A stretch of DNA of 64,000 nt from Alistipes sp. An66. GTDB lineage: Bacteria > Bacteroidota > Bacteroidia > Bacteroidales > Rikenellaceae. The notes under the pieces were generated by a model. It had not been told where the DNA came from, made no database searches, and worked only from the letters and a program-made list of their open reading frames with translations. Location of the stretch: assembly GCF_002161445.1 (NCBI RefSeq), contig NZ_NFHT01000007.1, forward strand, positions 1 through 64,000, read 5' to 3'. This document shows, in pieces, positions 1-7,376 of this stretch. How positions within the stretch are numbered: the stretch's first letter is position 1; each line of letters begins with the position of its first letter. Both the position numbers and the translations under genes were made by a program.

Positions 1-1602
1 TAACACAAAAAGAAGAACAACACGCCGCGGCGTGTTGTTCTGAAACCAAGAATCGCTATATTTGCATATCTGAAGAATCTGAAGGCACCTCCCCAGACAC
101 ACTTTTTGAAACACTACCCATTCTCTGGCAGTGGAATAGGTCTCTTCACTCCCGACAGGAACATGCAATGTAACATTATAACAACTTTCAAATGCCACTG
201 CACTCTGTGGTGGAGTGGTTGGTTTGCAATAAATATCGGTAAAACCGGAACAACGGTAAAATGCAGTCTTTTCAATAGTTGTTAAACTTTCCGGGAGAAC
301 CAAACATCCAGTCAAACCGGTACAACCGTAAAAAGCACTTTCTTCGATAGTTGTTACACCTTCTGGAATAATCAAATCGCCGGTCAATCCAGAGCAAAGG
401 AGGAATGCCCAACTTTTGATTATTTTCAAGGTTCTTGGGAATTTAACCGTCGTTAGTATTTTATTACTGTTAAATCCACCCAACTCCTCCAAATTGACCT
501 GCTCCATATCCAATACCGAAAGGTTGGGCAAGCCATTCAAAGTACTAATATCACGATTATCCAAATTCCCGACAACTGTCAGTTCCGTAATGGTAGTCTT
601 GTCGTAATCGGCCAGCAGGTCGGCCAGCGTTCCGGGTTCAGCAACAGAGATTGTTGTACCATCGAATTCCTCCTTGCCCGAAACCGAAATGGCAGTCATA
701 ATGGTCTGCGTGCCGTCGGAAACCGAAACGATTACCCGGTTGACGGTCGGAATGGCCGCCGCAATCTCGATCGTGCCTTGCGTGGCATCGGTCGGGGTGG
801 TGCGGAGCGTATAGCCGCCGTCGAGGTTCTGCAACTCGGCCTTCACCACATTCTCCGACGTCCCGCCCGTAATGGTGTAGTGTACTGTCTTCGTCTCGTC
901 GACGTCGAATTCCAAGACATTGCCCTCGGTGAATGCGACGGAGAGTGCCTGCCGGCGCGGAATCGTGATGGTCGTCTCGCCGTCGGCCAGCGTGAAGATC
1001 ACCGCATCGTCCGTCTCCTCCACGCTGGCGAAGATCGAATCGCCGCCCGGGATGCCCGGATCGCCCTTGTCACCCGTAGCCTGCCCCAGCTGCTGCCAGC
1101 TCTCACCGTCGTTATAGGAGACATGCCAATAGCCGCCCTCGATTTTGAACTGCGGCGTCGCGCCGGGAGCTCCGTCGTGAGCCGACGCGGGAATCCGGTT
1201 GCCGTCGCCGTCGGTCAGCGGTTTGCCGTCGACCGTCCAATAGTAGATTCCGTCAATCTCCTCAACCCCCATCACGGGCGTGGCACCCTTGTCGCCCTGC
1301 TCACCCTTCTCTCCGTGATAGATCGTCACGGGCTCGCTCTTGGTAAACGAAATGGTGTAGCCCACCGTTTCGCCGCCCTGCATGACGGGAACAACGCCCG
1401 TTACATAGTCGTTCTGCTGCAAGGCCTCCACGAGGGTTTGCAGCGACGAAATGTTGGTGTTCATCCGTTGGCACAGCTCTTCAAGCTGTTCGATCCGATC
1501 TTCGAGACCGTCAACACGACCACGCAGGGCCGAATCATCGTAGTCGTCGCCACACGACCCCATCCAAACGACCGCTGCCAGCAGGAAAAAAAGTTTCTTC
1601 AT
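1..1602 (-). CDS. DUF4988 / BspA-type leucine-rich-repeat surface lipoprotein (3' end shifted or beyond window)
   Basis: Translation from the ATG at 1602 gives a lipoprotein signal ending in a Gly-Ser-Cys lipobox (about residue 17). A short coiled coil follows (LEDRIEQLEELCQRMN). Next come DUF4988-type repeats with a collagen-like GEKGEQGDKG stretch and aromatic-rich segments (YYWTVDGKPL, GYWHVSYNDGESW). The C-terminal third has BspA-type LRR units (ISTLNGLPNLSVLDM, IPEGVTTIEESAFYGCTGL). Expected to be anchored at the cell surface; such proteins are linked to binding or adhesion, but no ligand can be read here. The frame stays open to the left edge, yet family-like sequence ends near 110. A net two-base shift around 95-107 would give an ending at a TAG at 56-58, just before a terminator hairpin. 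The gene is therefore probably complete but frameshifted, or carries an odd tail. A leader of about 290 nt precedes it. Confidence 0.75.
   Translation of the reverse strand, partial: MKKLFFLLAAVVWMGSCGDDYDDSALRGRVDGLEDRIEQLEELCQRMNTNISSLQTLVEALQQNDYVTGVVPVMQGGETVGYTISFTKSEPVTIYHGEKGEQGDKGATPVMGVEEIDGIYYWTVDGKPLTDGDGNRIPASAHDGAPGATPQFKIEGGYWHVSYNDGESWQQLGQATGDKGDPGIPGGDSIFASVEETDDAVIFTLADGETTITIPRRQALSVAFTEGNVLEFDVDETKTVHYTITGGTSENVVKAELQNLDGGYTLRTTPTDATQGTIEIAAAIPTVNRVIVSVSDGTQTIMTAISVSGKEEFDGTTISVAEPGTLADLLADYDKTTITELTVVGNLDNRDISTLNGLPNLSVLDMEQVNLEELGGFNSNKILTTVKFPRTLKIIKSWAFLLCSGLTGDLIIPEGVTTIEESAFYGCTGLTGCLVLPESLTTIEKTAFYRCSGFTDIYCKPTTPPQSAVAFESCYNVTLHVPVGSEETYSTAREWVVFQKVCLGRCLQILQICKYSDSWFQNNTPRRVVLLFVL
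14..41 (-). terminator. Intrinsic terminator after the BspA-type gene
   Basis: A perfect 28-nt palindrome with 14-nt arms (AGAACAACACGCCG and its complement), followed on the minus strand by TCTTTTTG. Its place 15 nt beyond the TAG at 56-58 supports that stop as the natural gene end. Confidence 0.75.
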
Positions 1603-1630
1603 ACCTTTTTGAAACAGATTTGCCGCCATT

Positions 1631-1672
1631 CGGCTCCGGATGACGTTTCCGCAAAAAGAAAGTGTGGAGCCG
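1631..1672 (-). promoter_or_regulatory. Leader stem-loop, copy 1 (CGGCTCC...GGAGCCG)
   Basis: On the minus strand the leader reads CGGCTCCACACTTT, a T-rich loop, then GGAGCCG: a 7-bp perfect stem ending 28 nt before the ATG at 1602. The same stem and the same CTCCACACTTT loop start occur at 60856-60902, 26 nt before another envelope gene. A conserved 5'-UTR control element is inferred; nothing shows what it senses. Confidence 0.5.
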
Positions 1673-1728
1673 ATTTCGCCTATCTTGTTGAAGGTTGTGG
1701 AAGGACCCAAGCGAAAATAGACGATGCA

Positions 1729-1777
1729 ATACCCCACACTCGGATAGATATGGGGTATGGGCACCACGTATGGTGCC
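1729..1777 (-). promoter_or_regulatory. Two adjacent stem-loops in the long 5' leader
   Basis: Stem 1 pairs ATACCCCA (1729-1736) with TGGGGTAT (1751-1758). Stem 2 pairs GGCACCA (1760-1766) with TGGTGCC (1771-1777) around a CGTA loop. Both lie in the non-coding 1603-1988 stretch, downstream of a minus-strand TATCTTTG box at 1903-1910, so they would sit in a leader of about 290 nt for the gene at 1602. No known riboswitch class is recognised. Confidence 0.4.
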
Positions 1778-1902
1778 AACCGCATGATCTAAACAAGCAA
1801 TGAAGTGCCGTTCGTCGTCCTTTCGCTTTCGAAAACTTCCACATTTTCAACAAAGGACAGTGCGAAAACACTTTCTATGTAAATGCCGGTTGCCCGACAC
1901 GG

Positions 1903-1910
1903 CAAAGATA
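1903..1910 (-). promoter_or_regulatory. Candidate -7 box for the BspA-type lipoprotein gene
   Basis: TATCTTTG on the minus strand matches the Bacteroidota sigma-ABfr -7 consensus TAnnTTTG. No clear TTTG lies 19-20 bp upstream. A perfect 11-bp inverted repeat flanks the box (1807-1817 and 1927-1937). Confidence 0.4.
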
Positions 1911-1976
1911 GAAAATAAATTCCACTCGACGAACGGCTTCCACAGGGTACTGCCGAAAAAATTATCGCTTTTTGCT

Positions 1977-1984
1977 TATCTTTG
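1977..1984 (+). promoter_or_regulatory. -7 box of the LytS/LytTR operon
   Basis: TATCTTTG ends only 4 nt before the chosen ATG at 1989. If this box is used, the transcript would start at or next to the start codon, giving a leaderless mRNA. No matching -33 box is visible. Confidence 0.45.
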
Positions 1985-1988
1985 CCCC

Positions 1989-3059
1989 ATGAAGTTTTCC
2001 AGAAAACAAACCATAGGCGAAAACCTCCTCTACGTGATGGTCTGGGCTGCCATCATCCTGGTCCCCGTGCTCAACTCCCAGATGATGTCCGAAATGCACG
2101 TCAATCTGGAAAACGTACTCATCGCCTGGCGGCAGATCGCACCCTACCTCATCATCTTCGTCATCCACAACACCGTGCTCGCACCCCGCTACATGCTCCG
2201 CCGCAAGTACGGAAAATACCTGTTGAGCGACCTGGCCCTCATCATCGGCGTCTTCTGGCTGGTCCAGATCTACGAGGAACACCTCGCCGACAACCTCGTC
2301 GCACAGGCCGACCCGCAACTCTCCGAAGCATACCGACAGGCCTCGTTCTCCAATCTGGAAATCTACTGGAACATCGTCCTCGGATTCTTCATGACCGGAG
2401 CCAACACGGGCATCAAGCTCATCTACCAGTCCATGCGCGACGAACAGAAGATGGAGGCCCTCAAACGACAGAACCTCCAGGCCGAAATGGACTACCTGAA
2501 ATACCAGATCAACCCGCACTTCTTCATGAACACGCTCAACAACATCCACGCGCTGATCGACATCGACGCGGAGTCGGCCAAAAGCGCCGTGATCGAGCTC
2601 TCGAAGATGATGCGCTACGTCCTCTACGAATCGGGCCGCGAGCTCATCTCGCTCAACCGCGACGTGCAGTTCCTGCGGAACTACATCGAACTGATGCGCA
2701 TCCGCTACACCGACGACGTGGACATCCGCGTGGAGTACCCGGGCAATCTGCCCGAACAGGTCACGATCCCGCCGCTGCTGCTGATCGTCTTCGTCGAAAA
2801 CGCCTTCAAGCACGGCGTGAGCTACAACCACCCGTCGTTCATCCGCATCCGCATCGACTACGCCGACGGAAAGGTTGCGGCAACCATCGAGAACAGCCGC
2901 CACGCCGCTCCCGACAAACGCCACGAAGCCGGAATCGGTCTCGAAAACGTCCGCAAACGACTCGCCCTGATCTACGGCGAAAAGGGGTTCTCGATGGAGA
3001 TCCTCGAAGCCGAAAAGACCTATACCGTGAAACTCGAAATCCCGACACTCCATGCTTAA
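1989..3059 (+). CDS. LytS/YehU-family sensor histidine kinase
   Basis: A 356-aa membrane sensor kinase of the His_kinase (PF06580) type, which passes phosphate to the LytTR regulator encoded next. The N-terminal half has about four hydrophobic segments (for example residues 14-30, 48-65, 78-96, 125-143). A short helical linker follows, then the phospho-acceptor motif QINPHFFMNTLNN with His near 177. The ATP-binding part has the N-box FVENAFKHG and a G-box GIGLENVRKRL. The start at 1989 is chosen because the upstream in-frame sequence is not protein-like and the first membrane helix follows directly. The gene overlaps its partner by 8 nt, so translation is probably coupled. The stimulus is unknown; family members sense small metabolites or cell-envelope state. 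Confidence 0.92.
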   Translation: MKFSRKQTIGENLLYVMVWAAIILVPVLNSQMMSEMHVNLENVLIAWRQIAPYLIIFVIHNTVLAPRYMLRRKYGKYLLSDLALIIGVFWLVQIYEEHLADNLVAQADPQLSEAYRQASFSNLEIYWNIVLGFFMTGANTGIKLIYQSMRDEQKMEALKRQNLQAEMDYLKYQINPHFFMNTLNNIHALIDIDAESAKSAVIELSKMMRYVLYESGRELISLNRDVQFLRNYIELMRIRYTDDVDIRVEYPGNLPEQVTIPPLLLIVFVENAFKHGVSYNHPSFIRIRIDYADGKVAATIENSRHAAPDKRHEAGIGLENVRKRLALIYGEKGFSMEILEAEKTYTVKLEIPTLHA

Positions 3060-3789
3060 ATGTATCGCCGTCGACGACGAACCGCTGGCCCTGCGACAGA
3101 TCGCGGGCTACATCGGCAAGATCCCCTATCTGGAACTCGCCGCGCGATTCAACAATGCCCTCGATGCGCAGCAATGGCTCGCCGCAGAGAAGGCCGACCT
3201 GATCTTCGTGGACATCAACATGCCCGACCTGAACGGTGTGGATTTCGTCCGCGGACTGGTCGACCGGCCGATGGTCGTCTTCACGACCGCCTACTCGGAG
3301 TACGCCGTCGATGGATTCAAACTCGACGCCGTGGACTACCTGCTCAAACCGTTCAGCTTCGCGGATTTCAGCCGCGCGGCCGCCAAGGCCAACTCGCTCT
3401 ACGAACTGCGCCACAACCAGCGCGTCCAGGAGCCCGAATCGGAGGCCCTGCCCCGCGACCGGGAGTACCTCTCGGTGAAGGCCGACTACAAGGTCTCGCT
3501 CGTGAAGATCGCCGACATCGTCTACATCGAAAGCGAAGGGGAGTACGTGCGGCTGCACCTCGCCGACGGATCGGCCATCACCACGCTCTTCCGGCTCAAA
3601 AACATGGAGACGGCCCTGCCCGCGGACTCCTTCATGCGCGTACACCGCTCCTATATCGTCAACCTGCGCGCCATACGATCCTACATCAAGGGGCGCATCT
3701 ATCTGAACGACACGGAGTACGTGCCGATCGGAGAAATGTACAAGGAGGCGTTTCTCTCCTACATCAAAAAGAATTTCCGCAATCTTTGA
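3052..3789 (+). CDS. LytTR-family response regulator
   Basis: A 245-aa cytoplasmic regulator. Residues 1-120 form a receiver domain with the acidic pair VDDEP, the phospho-acceptor Asp near 54 in FVDINMPD, and the conserved Lys in LLKPF. Residues about 140-245 form a LytTR DNA-binding domain (YLSVKADYKVSLVKIADIVYIES, FMRVHRSYIVNL). It starts inside the end of the kinase gene, typical of a cognate pair. Its last 26 nt overlap the convergent gene on the other strand. The target genes cannot be read from this window. Confidence 0.93.
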   Translation: MLKCIAVDDEPLALRQIAGYIGKIPYLELAARFNNALDAQQWLAAEKADLIFVDINMPDLNGVDFVRGLVDRPMVVFTTAYSEYAVDGFKLDAVDYLLKPFSFADFSRAAAKANSLYELRHNQRVQEPESEALPRDREYLSVKADYKVSLVKIADIVYIESEGEYVRLHLADGSAITTLFRLKNMETALPADSFMRVHRSYIVNLRAIRSYIKGRIYLNDTEYVPIGEMYKEAFLSYIKKNFRNL

Positions 3790-4228
3790 GGTCGGGGAAG
3801 CCCGGAAGCCGGCGGTAGGCGCCGTCGCGGTATTCGCAGCAATAGTGGCACAGGCCGTTGGTCAGCACAACGTAGCGCGCCCCCACCACCGAGTTGTAAC
3901 GCACGGCCTGCGCCAGCGTCTTCGCGTCGATCCGGACAGCCGGGGCCTTGCATTCGGCGATCAGCAGCGGTCGGGCCCGGTCGTCCACGACCACCACGTC
4001 GGCACGCTGTGGCTGCCCGTTGAGCGGCACGGCGTACTCCTGCACGATGCGCGTGGGGTGCGCCCCGCAGCGGGAGATCAGACACGCGATCAGATGCTGC
4101 CGAACCCACTCCTCGGGCGTCAGCACGAGGTAGATGCCCCGCAGCGCATCCCACACCTCGACGCTCCCCTCCCGGCGGCGGGCCCGGAGGTGAATGGGCG
4201 GAAAATTGAGTTTGGGCAGCTCATTCAT
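3764..4228 (-). CDS. Type I restriction enzyme HsdR N-terminal-like (PD-(D/E)xK) protein
   Basis: A stand-alone 154-aa protein resembling the HSDR_N nuclease fold. The core motif is visible: Asp in QRADVVVVDD, then LLIAECKAP, the ExK of PD-(D/E)xK nucleases. No helicase or specificity subunit is adjacent, so a classical type I restriction role is unlikely; such short proteins are widespread in Bacteroidota and their function is unsettled. The ATG at 4228 (MNELPKL) is preferred over one 13 codons upstream, because conserved sequence starts there and a minus-strand TATATTTG (4265-4272) lies about 37 nt before it. Its 3' end overlaps the convergent LytTR gene by 26 nt. Confidence 0.75.
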   Translation of the reverse strand: MNELPKLNFPPIHLRARRREGSVEVWDALRGIYLVLTPEEWVRQHLIACLISRCGAHPTRIVQEYAVPLNGQPQRADVVVVDDRARPLLIAECKAPAVRIDAKTLAQAVRYNSVVGARYVVLTNGLCHYCCEYRDGAYRRLPGFPDLKDCGNSF

Positions 4229-4249
4229 CGCAGAGTCGAAAAAAATCTC

Positions 4250-4272
4250 TATCTTTACCGGGTACAAATATA
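4250..4272. promoter_or_regulatory. Divergent -7 boxes between the HsdR_N-like and GH2-like genes
   Basis: The plus strand has TATCTTTA at 4250-4257 before the ATG at 4280. The minus strand has TATATTTG at 4265-4272 before the ATG at 4228. They lie next to each other in a 51-bp gap, so the two promoters may interfere. Confidence 0.4.
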
Positions 4273-4279
4273 CGAACTT

Positions 4280-5578
4280 ATGCGGACGATCCTTTCAACG
4301 ATAGCGCTTTTTTCCCTCTGCGGACTCTGGGCGCAGGAGTACACCCCCTCGTACGGGCGGGAGCTCCCGCGGGGCGAAATCCTCGCCTGCCCCTCGGCCG
4401 AAGCCGCCGCAGCCGCCGACGGCGGCGACCACCGCTACTTCACACGGCTGACGGAGTGGACGCTCGACGGAAACAGCTTCTCGACGCCCTTCACCGTGCC
4501 GTTCGCCTGGGCCAACCGCCAGGTGCTGCTGCACGTGGGACAGGCTTCGGGCGACTACGAGGTGCTGATCAACGGCGAGCCGAAAGCCTATGTCGCCGAC
4601 GGGAACGCCCCCGCGGAGTTCAACATCACGCGGGAGGTCCGCGAAGGCCGCAATACGGTCGAGATCCGGGTCGCAACGCCCGCTCCGACCGCGGCGCTCG
4701 AAAGCTGGAAGGAGGCCCCGGCGCCGATGCTCGGCAGAGTATGGCTCCAAAGCCAGCCGACGCTGCGGCTCCGGGACGTGCTGGTCACGACGCGGCTCAA
4801 CGAGAACGGGAATGGCATGGCCGAAGTGGCGCTGGTCATCAAGAGCGAGGCGCTCAATCCGCGGACCTCGCGCATCCACTACCAGCTGCTCACCCCGGCG
4901 GGCGAAGATGCCGCAGCCGGGCACAAGGAGATCACGCTGTCCATGCGCGGTGAGGATACGCTGCGCTTTCTGGCCCGGATTCCGGCCAACATGCTGTGGA
5001 GCCCCGAACTGCCCACCCGCTACACGCTGCGGGTCAGAACCCAGCACGAGGGGCGCTACGTGGAGTACGAAGAGTTGCGGGTGGGGTTCCGCGCAGTGGA
5101 GATGCGGGGCGACACGCTGCTGCTGAACGGGCGTCCGATGCAGCTCCGGGTCCGGGAGGTTCCCGCCACCATCCCGGAGAACGAAATCGCCCTGCTGCGC
5201 GAACAGGGGTACAATACGTTGAAACTCCTGCCGGGACCCGTCGGGGAATCGGTTCTGAATTTCTGCGACGGGCAGGGGCTCTGCGTCATCGCGCAGGCTC
5301 CGATCGACACGCGGCGCAGCGGCGATTCACGGCGTCGGGGCGGGAATCCGTCGAACGACCCGGCGTGGCTGGAGGCCTATATCGAACGCACGGAGAACAG
5401 TTACCACACGACCAAACGCCATCCGTCGGTGATCGCCTTTTCGCTGGCCCGTCAATCGGCAAACGGGATCAATCTGTACGAGAGCTATCTGCACATGAAG
5501 CGTTTCGGGGATTCGCGCCCGTTCATCTACCCGGAAGCGGCGGGAGAATGGAACAGCGACGCCCTGCGGCTGGAATAG
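4280..5578 (+). CDS. Truncated GH2-like protein with lost acid/base residue
   Basis: A 432-aa secreted protein (signal peptide MRTILSTIALFSLCGLWAQ) with the glycoside hydrolase family 2 plan: an N-terminal jelly-roll (about 40-170), an Ig-like sandwich (about 170-280), then the start of a TIM barrel. Full GH2 enzymes are much longer. Here the protein stops soon after the usual acid/base motif, so the nucleophile region is missing. At that motif the family reads HPSxxxWSLGNESG, but this protein reads HPSVIAFSLARQSANG, so the catalytic Glu is Gln. It is likely a non-catalytic, perhaps carbohydrate-binding, GH2 relative. The frame is intact and ends in a plausible tail (EAAGEWNSD), so this is not a recent pseudogene. 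A plus-strand -7-like box lies 23 nt before the ATG. Confidence 0.75.
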   Translation: MRTILSTIALFSLCGLWAQEYTPSYGRELPRGEILACPSAEAAAAADGGDHRYFTRLTEWTLDGNSFSTPFTVPFAWANRQVLLHVGQASGDYEVLINGEPKAYVADGNAPAEFNITREVREGRNTVEIRVATPAPTAALESWKEAPAPMLGRVWLQSQPTLRLRDVLVTTRLNENGNGMAEVALVIKSEALNPRTSRIHYQLLTPAGEDAAAGHKEITLSMRGEDTLRFLARIPANMLWSPELPTRYTLRVRTQHEGRYVEYEELRVGFRAVEMRGDTLLLNGRPMQLRVREVPATIPENEIALLREQGYNTLKLLPGPVGESVLNFCDGQGLCVIAQAPIDTRRSGDSRRRGGNPSNDPAWLEAYIERTENSYHTTKRHPSVIAFSLARQSANGINLYESYLHMKRFGDSRPFIYPEAAGEWNSDALRLE

Positions 5579-5645
5579 CCGGCCGGAGCAGGCGCGCACG
5601 AGAGGGGGGGGGTAAATAAAAAAATTCACTTTTTTTGAAATATTT

Positions 5646-5676
5646 TTTGGAATTACGGAAATTATCGCTATCTTTG
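5646..5676 (+). promoter_or_regulatory. Promoter of tRNA-Lys
   Basis: TTTG (5646-5649) and TATCTTTG (5669-5676) with a 19-bp spacer, a textbook Bacteroidota housekeeping promoter 25 nt before the tRNA. Confidence 0.8.
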
Positions 5677-5701
5677 CACTCGCAATCGGATAAAGATTGA
5701 T

Positions 5702-5774
5702 GCCTCTTTAGCTCAGTTGGTAGAGCACGACACTCTTAATGTTGGGGTCCAGGGTTCGAGCCCCTGAGGGGGTA
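5702..5774 (+). tRNA. tRNA-Lys (anticodon CTT)
   Basis: A complete 73-nt cloverleaf. The acceptor GCCTCTT pairs with AGGGGGT (with G-U pairs), the D stem is GCTC/GAGC, the anticodon stem is CGACA/TGTTG, the anticodon loop CTCTTAA has CTT at positions 34-36, and the T arm is CAGGG-TTCGAGC-CCCTG. CCA is not encoded. An AT-richer restriction-modification pair begins 150 bp downstream. Confidence 0.95.
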
Positions 5775-5778
5775 CAGA

Positions 5779-5807
5779 AGCGAGAATCGGAAGGTTCTCG
5801 CTTTTTT
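5779..5807 (+). terminator. Terminator of tRNA-Lys
   Basis: AGCGAGAA and TTCTCGCT form an 8-bp stem followed by a run of T. Confidence 0.85.
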
Positions 5808-5893
5808 GTTGTAACTCACCAAGTTTTGTTTTCTCCTATCGACAATCTAAAATCAAAAAATCAAAAGGATACGTCCGTAACAAATCTTTTTGC

Positions 5894-5909
5894 TTACTTT
5901 TGTAAGTAA
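5894..5909 (+). promoter_or_regulatory. Palindrome over the methyltransferase -7 box
   Basis: TTACTT-TTGT-AAGTAA is a perfect inverted repeat that contains TACTTTTG (5895-5902), a match to TAnnTTTG, 22 nt before the methyltransferase ATG. A repressor bound here would block the promoter, as expected for an autoregulated restriction-modification system. The binding protein is not known. Confidence 0.45.
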
Positions 5910-5924
5910 TATTCAAACCGACTC

Positions 5925-7376
5925 ATGAACGCTTCAAAATCACACGGGCGCATCTATACTCCGGACTATTTGGTCAAAACCATATTGGATTATGCGGGAT
6001 ACAATACACCCGAAAATATTCTCTCCAAACATGTAATTGATAACAGTTGCGGAGACGGCGCATTCTTGACCGAGATTGTCAAACGATATGCAGAAGCCTT
6101 CGCCCAAAGCCCCATCCCTTCCACCGAAACGCTGAAACAACATCTGGAAACATATATACACGGAATCGAAATCGACAGACAGGAGTGTTTGAAATGTCGG
6201 GAAAACCTCGATCAACTGGTTGCACAATTCGGTATTGACAAGGTTAAATGGGACATCATTTGCGCAAATACGCTGACGGTCCATAGATTCGACGGAAAAA
6301 TCGACTATATTGTCGGCAATCCGCCCTATGTTCGCGTGCACAATCTGGACCAAAATTACAACGCCGTCAAGCAGTTCAGATTTGCCCAAGGAGGGATGAC
6401 CGATCTATATGTCGTCTTCTTTGAAATTGGATTCAGAATGATGGCTCCAAACGCCGTCATGTGTCTTATTACACCCAGCTCTTGGTTGTCAAGTGTTGCA
6501 GGAGGCGTTTTGCGAAAATACATTTTGACCAAACAATGCCTCAATGGAGTAATTGACTTGGCACATTTTCAACCCTTCAAAGCCACGACATACACACTGA
6601 TTTCACGTTTTGCAAATCGCAGAAGTGAAGAAATAGAATACAACACATTCAACCAAACAACTCTTTCAAGCGTTTTCAAGTGCAATATTCCTTTTACAGA
6701 GATAGCCATTGGTAAAGCGTTTTATCTGGCCGACAGACAAACGCTTAACAGTCTCCGAAAAATCAGGACGGAAGCCTGCCCTCAAAGGGTCCGGGTCAAA
6801 AACGGATTCGCAACATTAGCCGACAGCATCTTCATAGGCAACTGGAATTTCAGCGGAATGACTATCGATGTCGTCAAATCATCAACGGGAAAATGGTACA
6901 AATGTATTTTCCCCTACAACTCCCATGCAAAGCCCATACCTCTGGAAACAATCGAAAAAGAATATCCTGACGTATATGCTTATTATCGGAAACACGAATC
7001 CGCTCTACGCAAAGAAGATTCGAGCAAAATTGGATCAAAACGCCACGACCAGAGTATAGAAAATAATTCATGGTATCTTTTCGGTCGATCACAAGCCATC
7101 AAGGATGTTTGGAATGACAAAATAGCAATCAATGCCGTCATCAAAGACGTAAACAGTATCAAACTTACTCCAGCAACAAAAGGAACAGGAGTATATGGAG
7201 GTCTCTACATACTTACCAACGTCGACTACCCAAAAATTGAGGAAATCATCCGGAGCCAAGAATACGTGTCATACATCGCCACACTTAAGAATTACAAAAG
7301 CGGAGGATACTACACATGCTCGGCAAAGGACATCGAACTGTATATCAACTATAAACTCGCCCAGAACAATGACTAA
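5925..7376 (+). CDS. N6-adenine DNA methyltransferase (TaqI-like gamma class)
   Basis: A 483-aa class I SAM-dependent DNA methyltransferase. The SAM-binding loop appears as VIDNSCGDGAFL near residue 48 and the catalytic motif IV as GNPPYVRV near 131; this order (motif I before NPPY) is that of gamma-class adenine methylases. The C-terminal 200 residues (with YLFGRSQAIKDVW) probably form the target-recognition domain. It overlaps the next gene by 8 nt, suggesting a two-gene restriction-modification operon. Base composition is clearly AT-richer than the neighbours, and the pair follows a tRNA gene, both pointing to horizontal gain. The recognition sequence cannot be read from the protein. Confidence 0.85.
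   Translation: MNASKSHGRIYTPDYLVKTILDYAGYNTPENILSKHVIDNSCGDGAFLTEIVKRYAEAFAQSPIPSTETLKQHLETYIHGIEIDRQECLKCRENLDQLVAQFGIDKVKWDIICANTLTVHRFDGKIDYIVGNPPYVRVHNLDQNYNAVKQFRFAQGGMTDLYVVFFEIGFRMMAPNAVMCLITPSSWLSSVAGGVLRKYILTKQCLNGVIDLAHFQPFKATTYTLISRFANRRSEEIEYNTFNQTTLSSVFKCNIPFTEIAIGKAFYLADRQTLNSLRKIRTEACPQRVRVKNGFATLADSIFIGNWNFSGMTIDVVKSSTGKWYKCIFPYNSHAKPIPLETIEKEYPDVYAYYRKHESALRKEDSSKIGSKRHDQSIENNSWYLFGRSQAIKDVWNDKIAINAVIKDVNSIKLTPATKGTGVYGGLYILTNVDYPKIEEIIRSQEYVSYIATLKNYKSGGYYTCSAKDIELYINYKLAQNND

Noticed and set aside
1800..1988. In-frame upstream extension of the LytS kinase from an ATG at 1800
   Set aside because: The added 63 residues are not protein-like, contain promoter boxes for both strands and precede the first membrane helix of the family.
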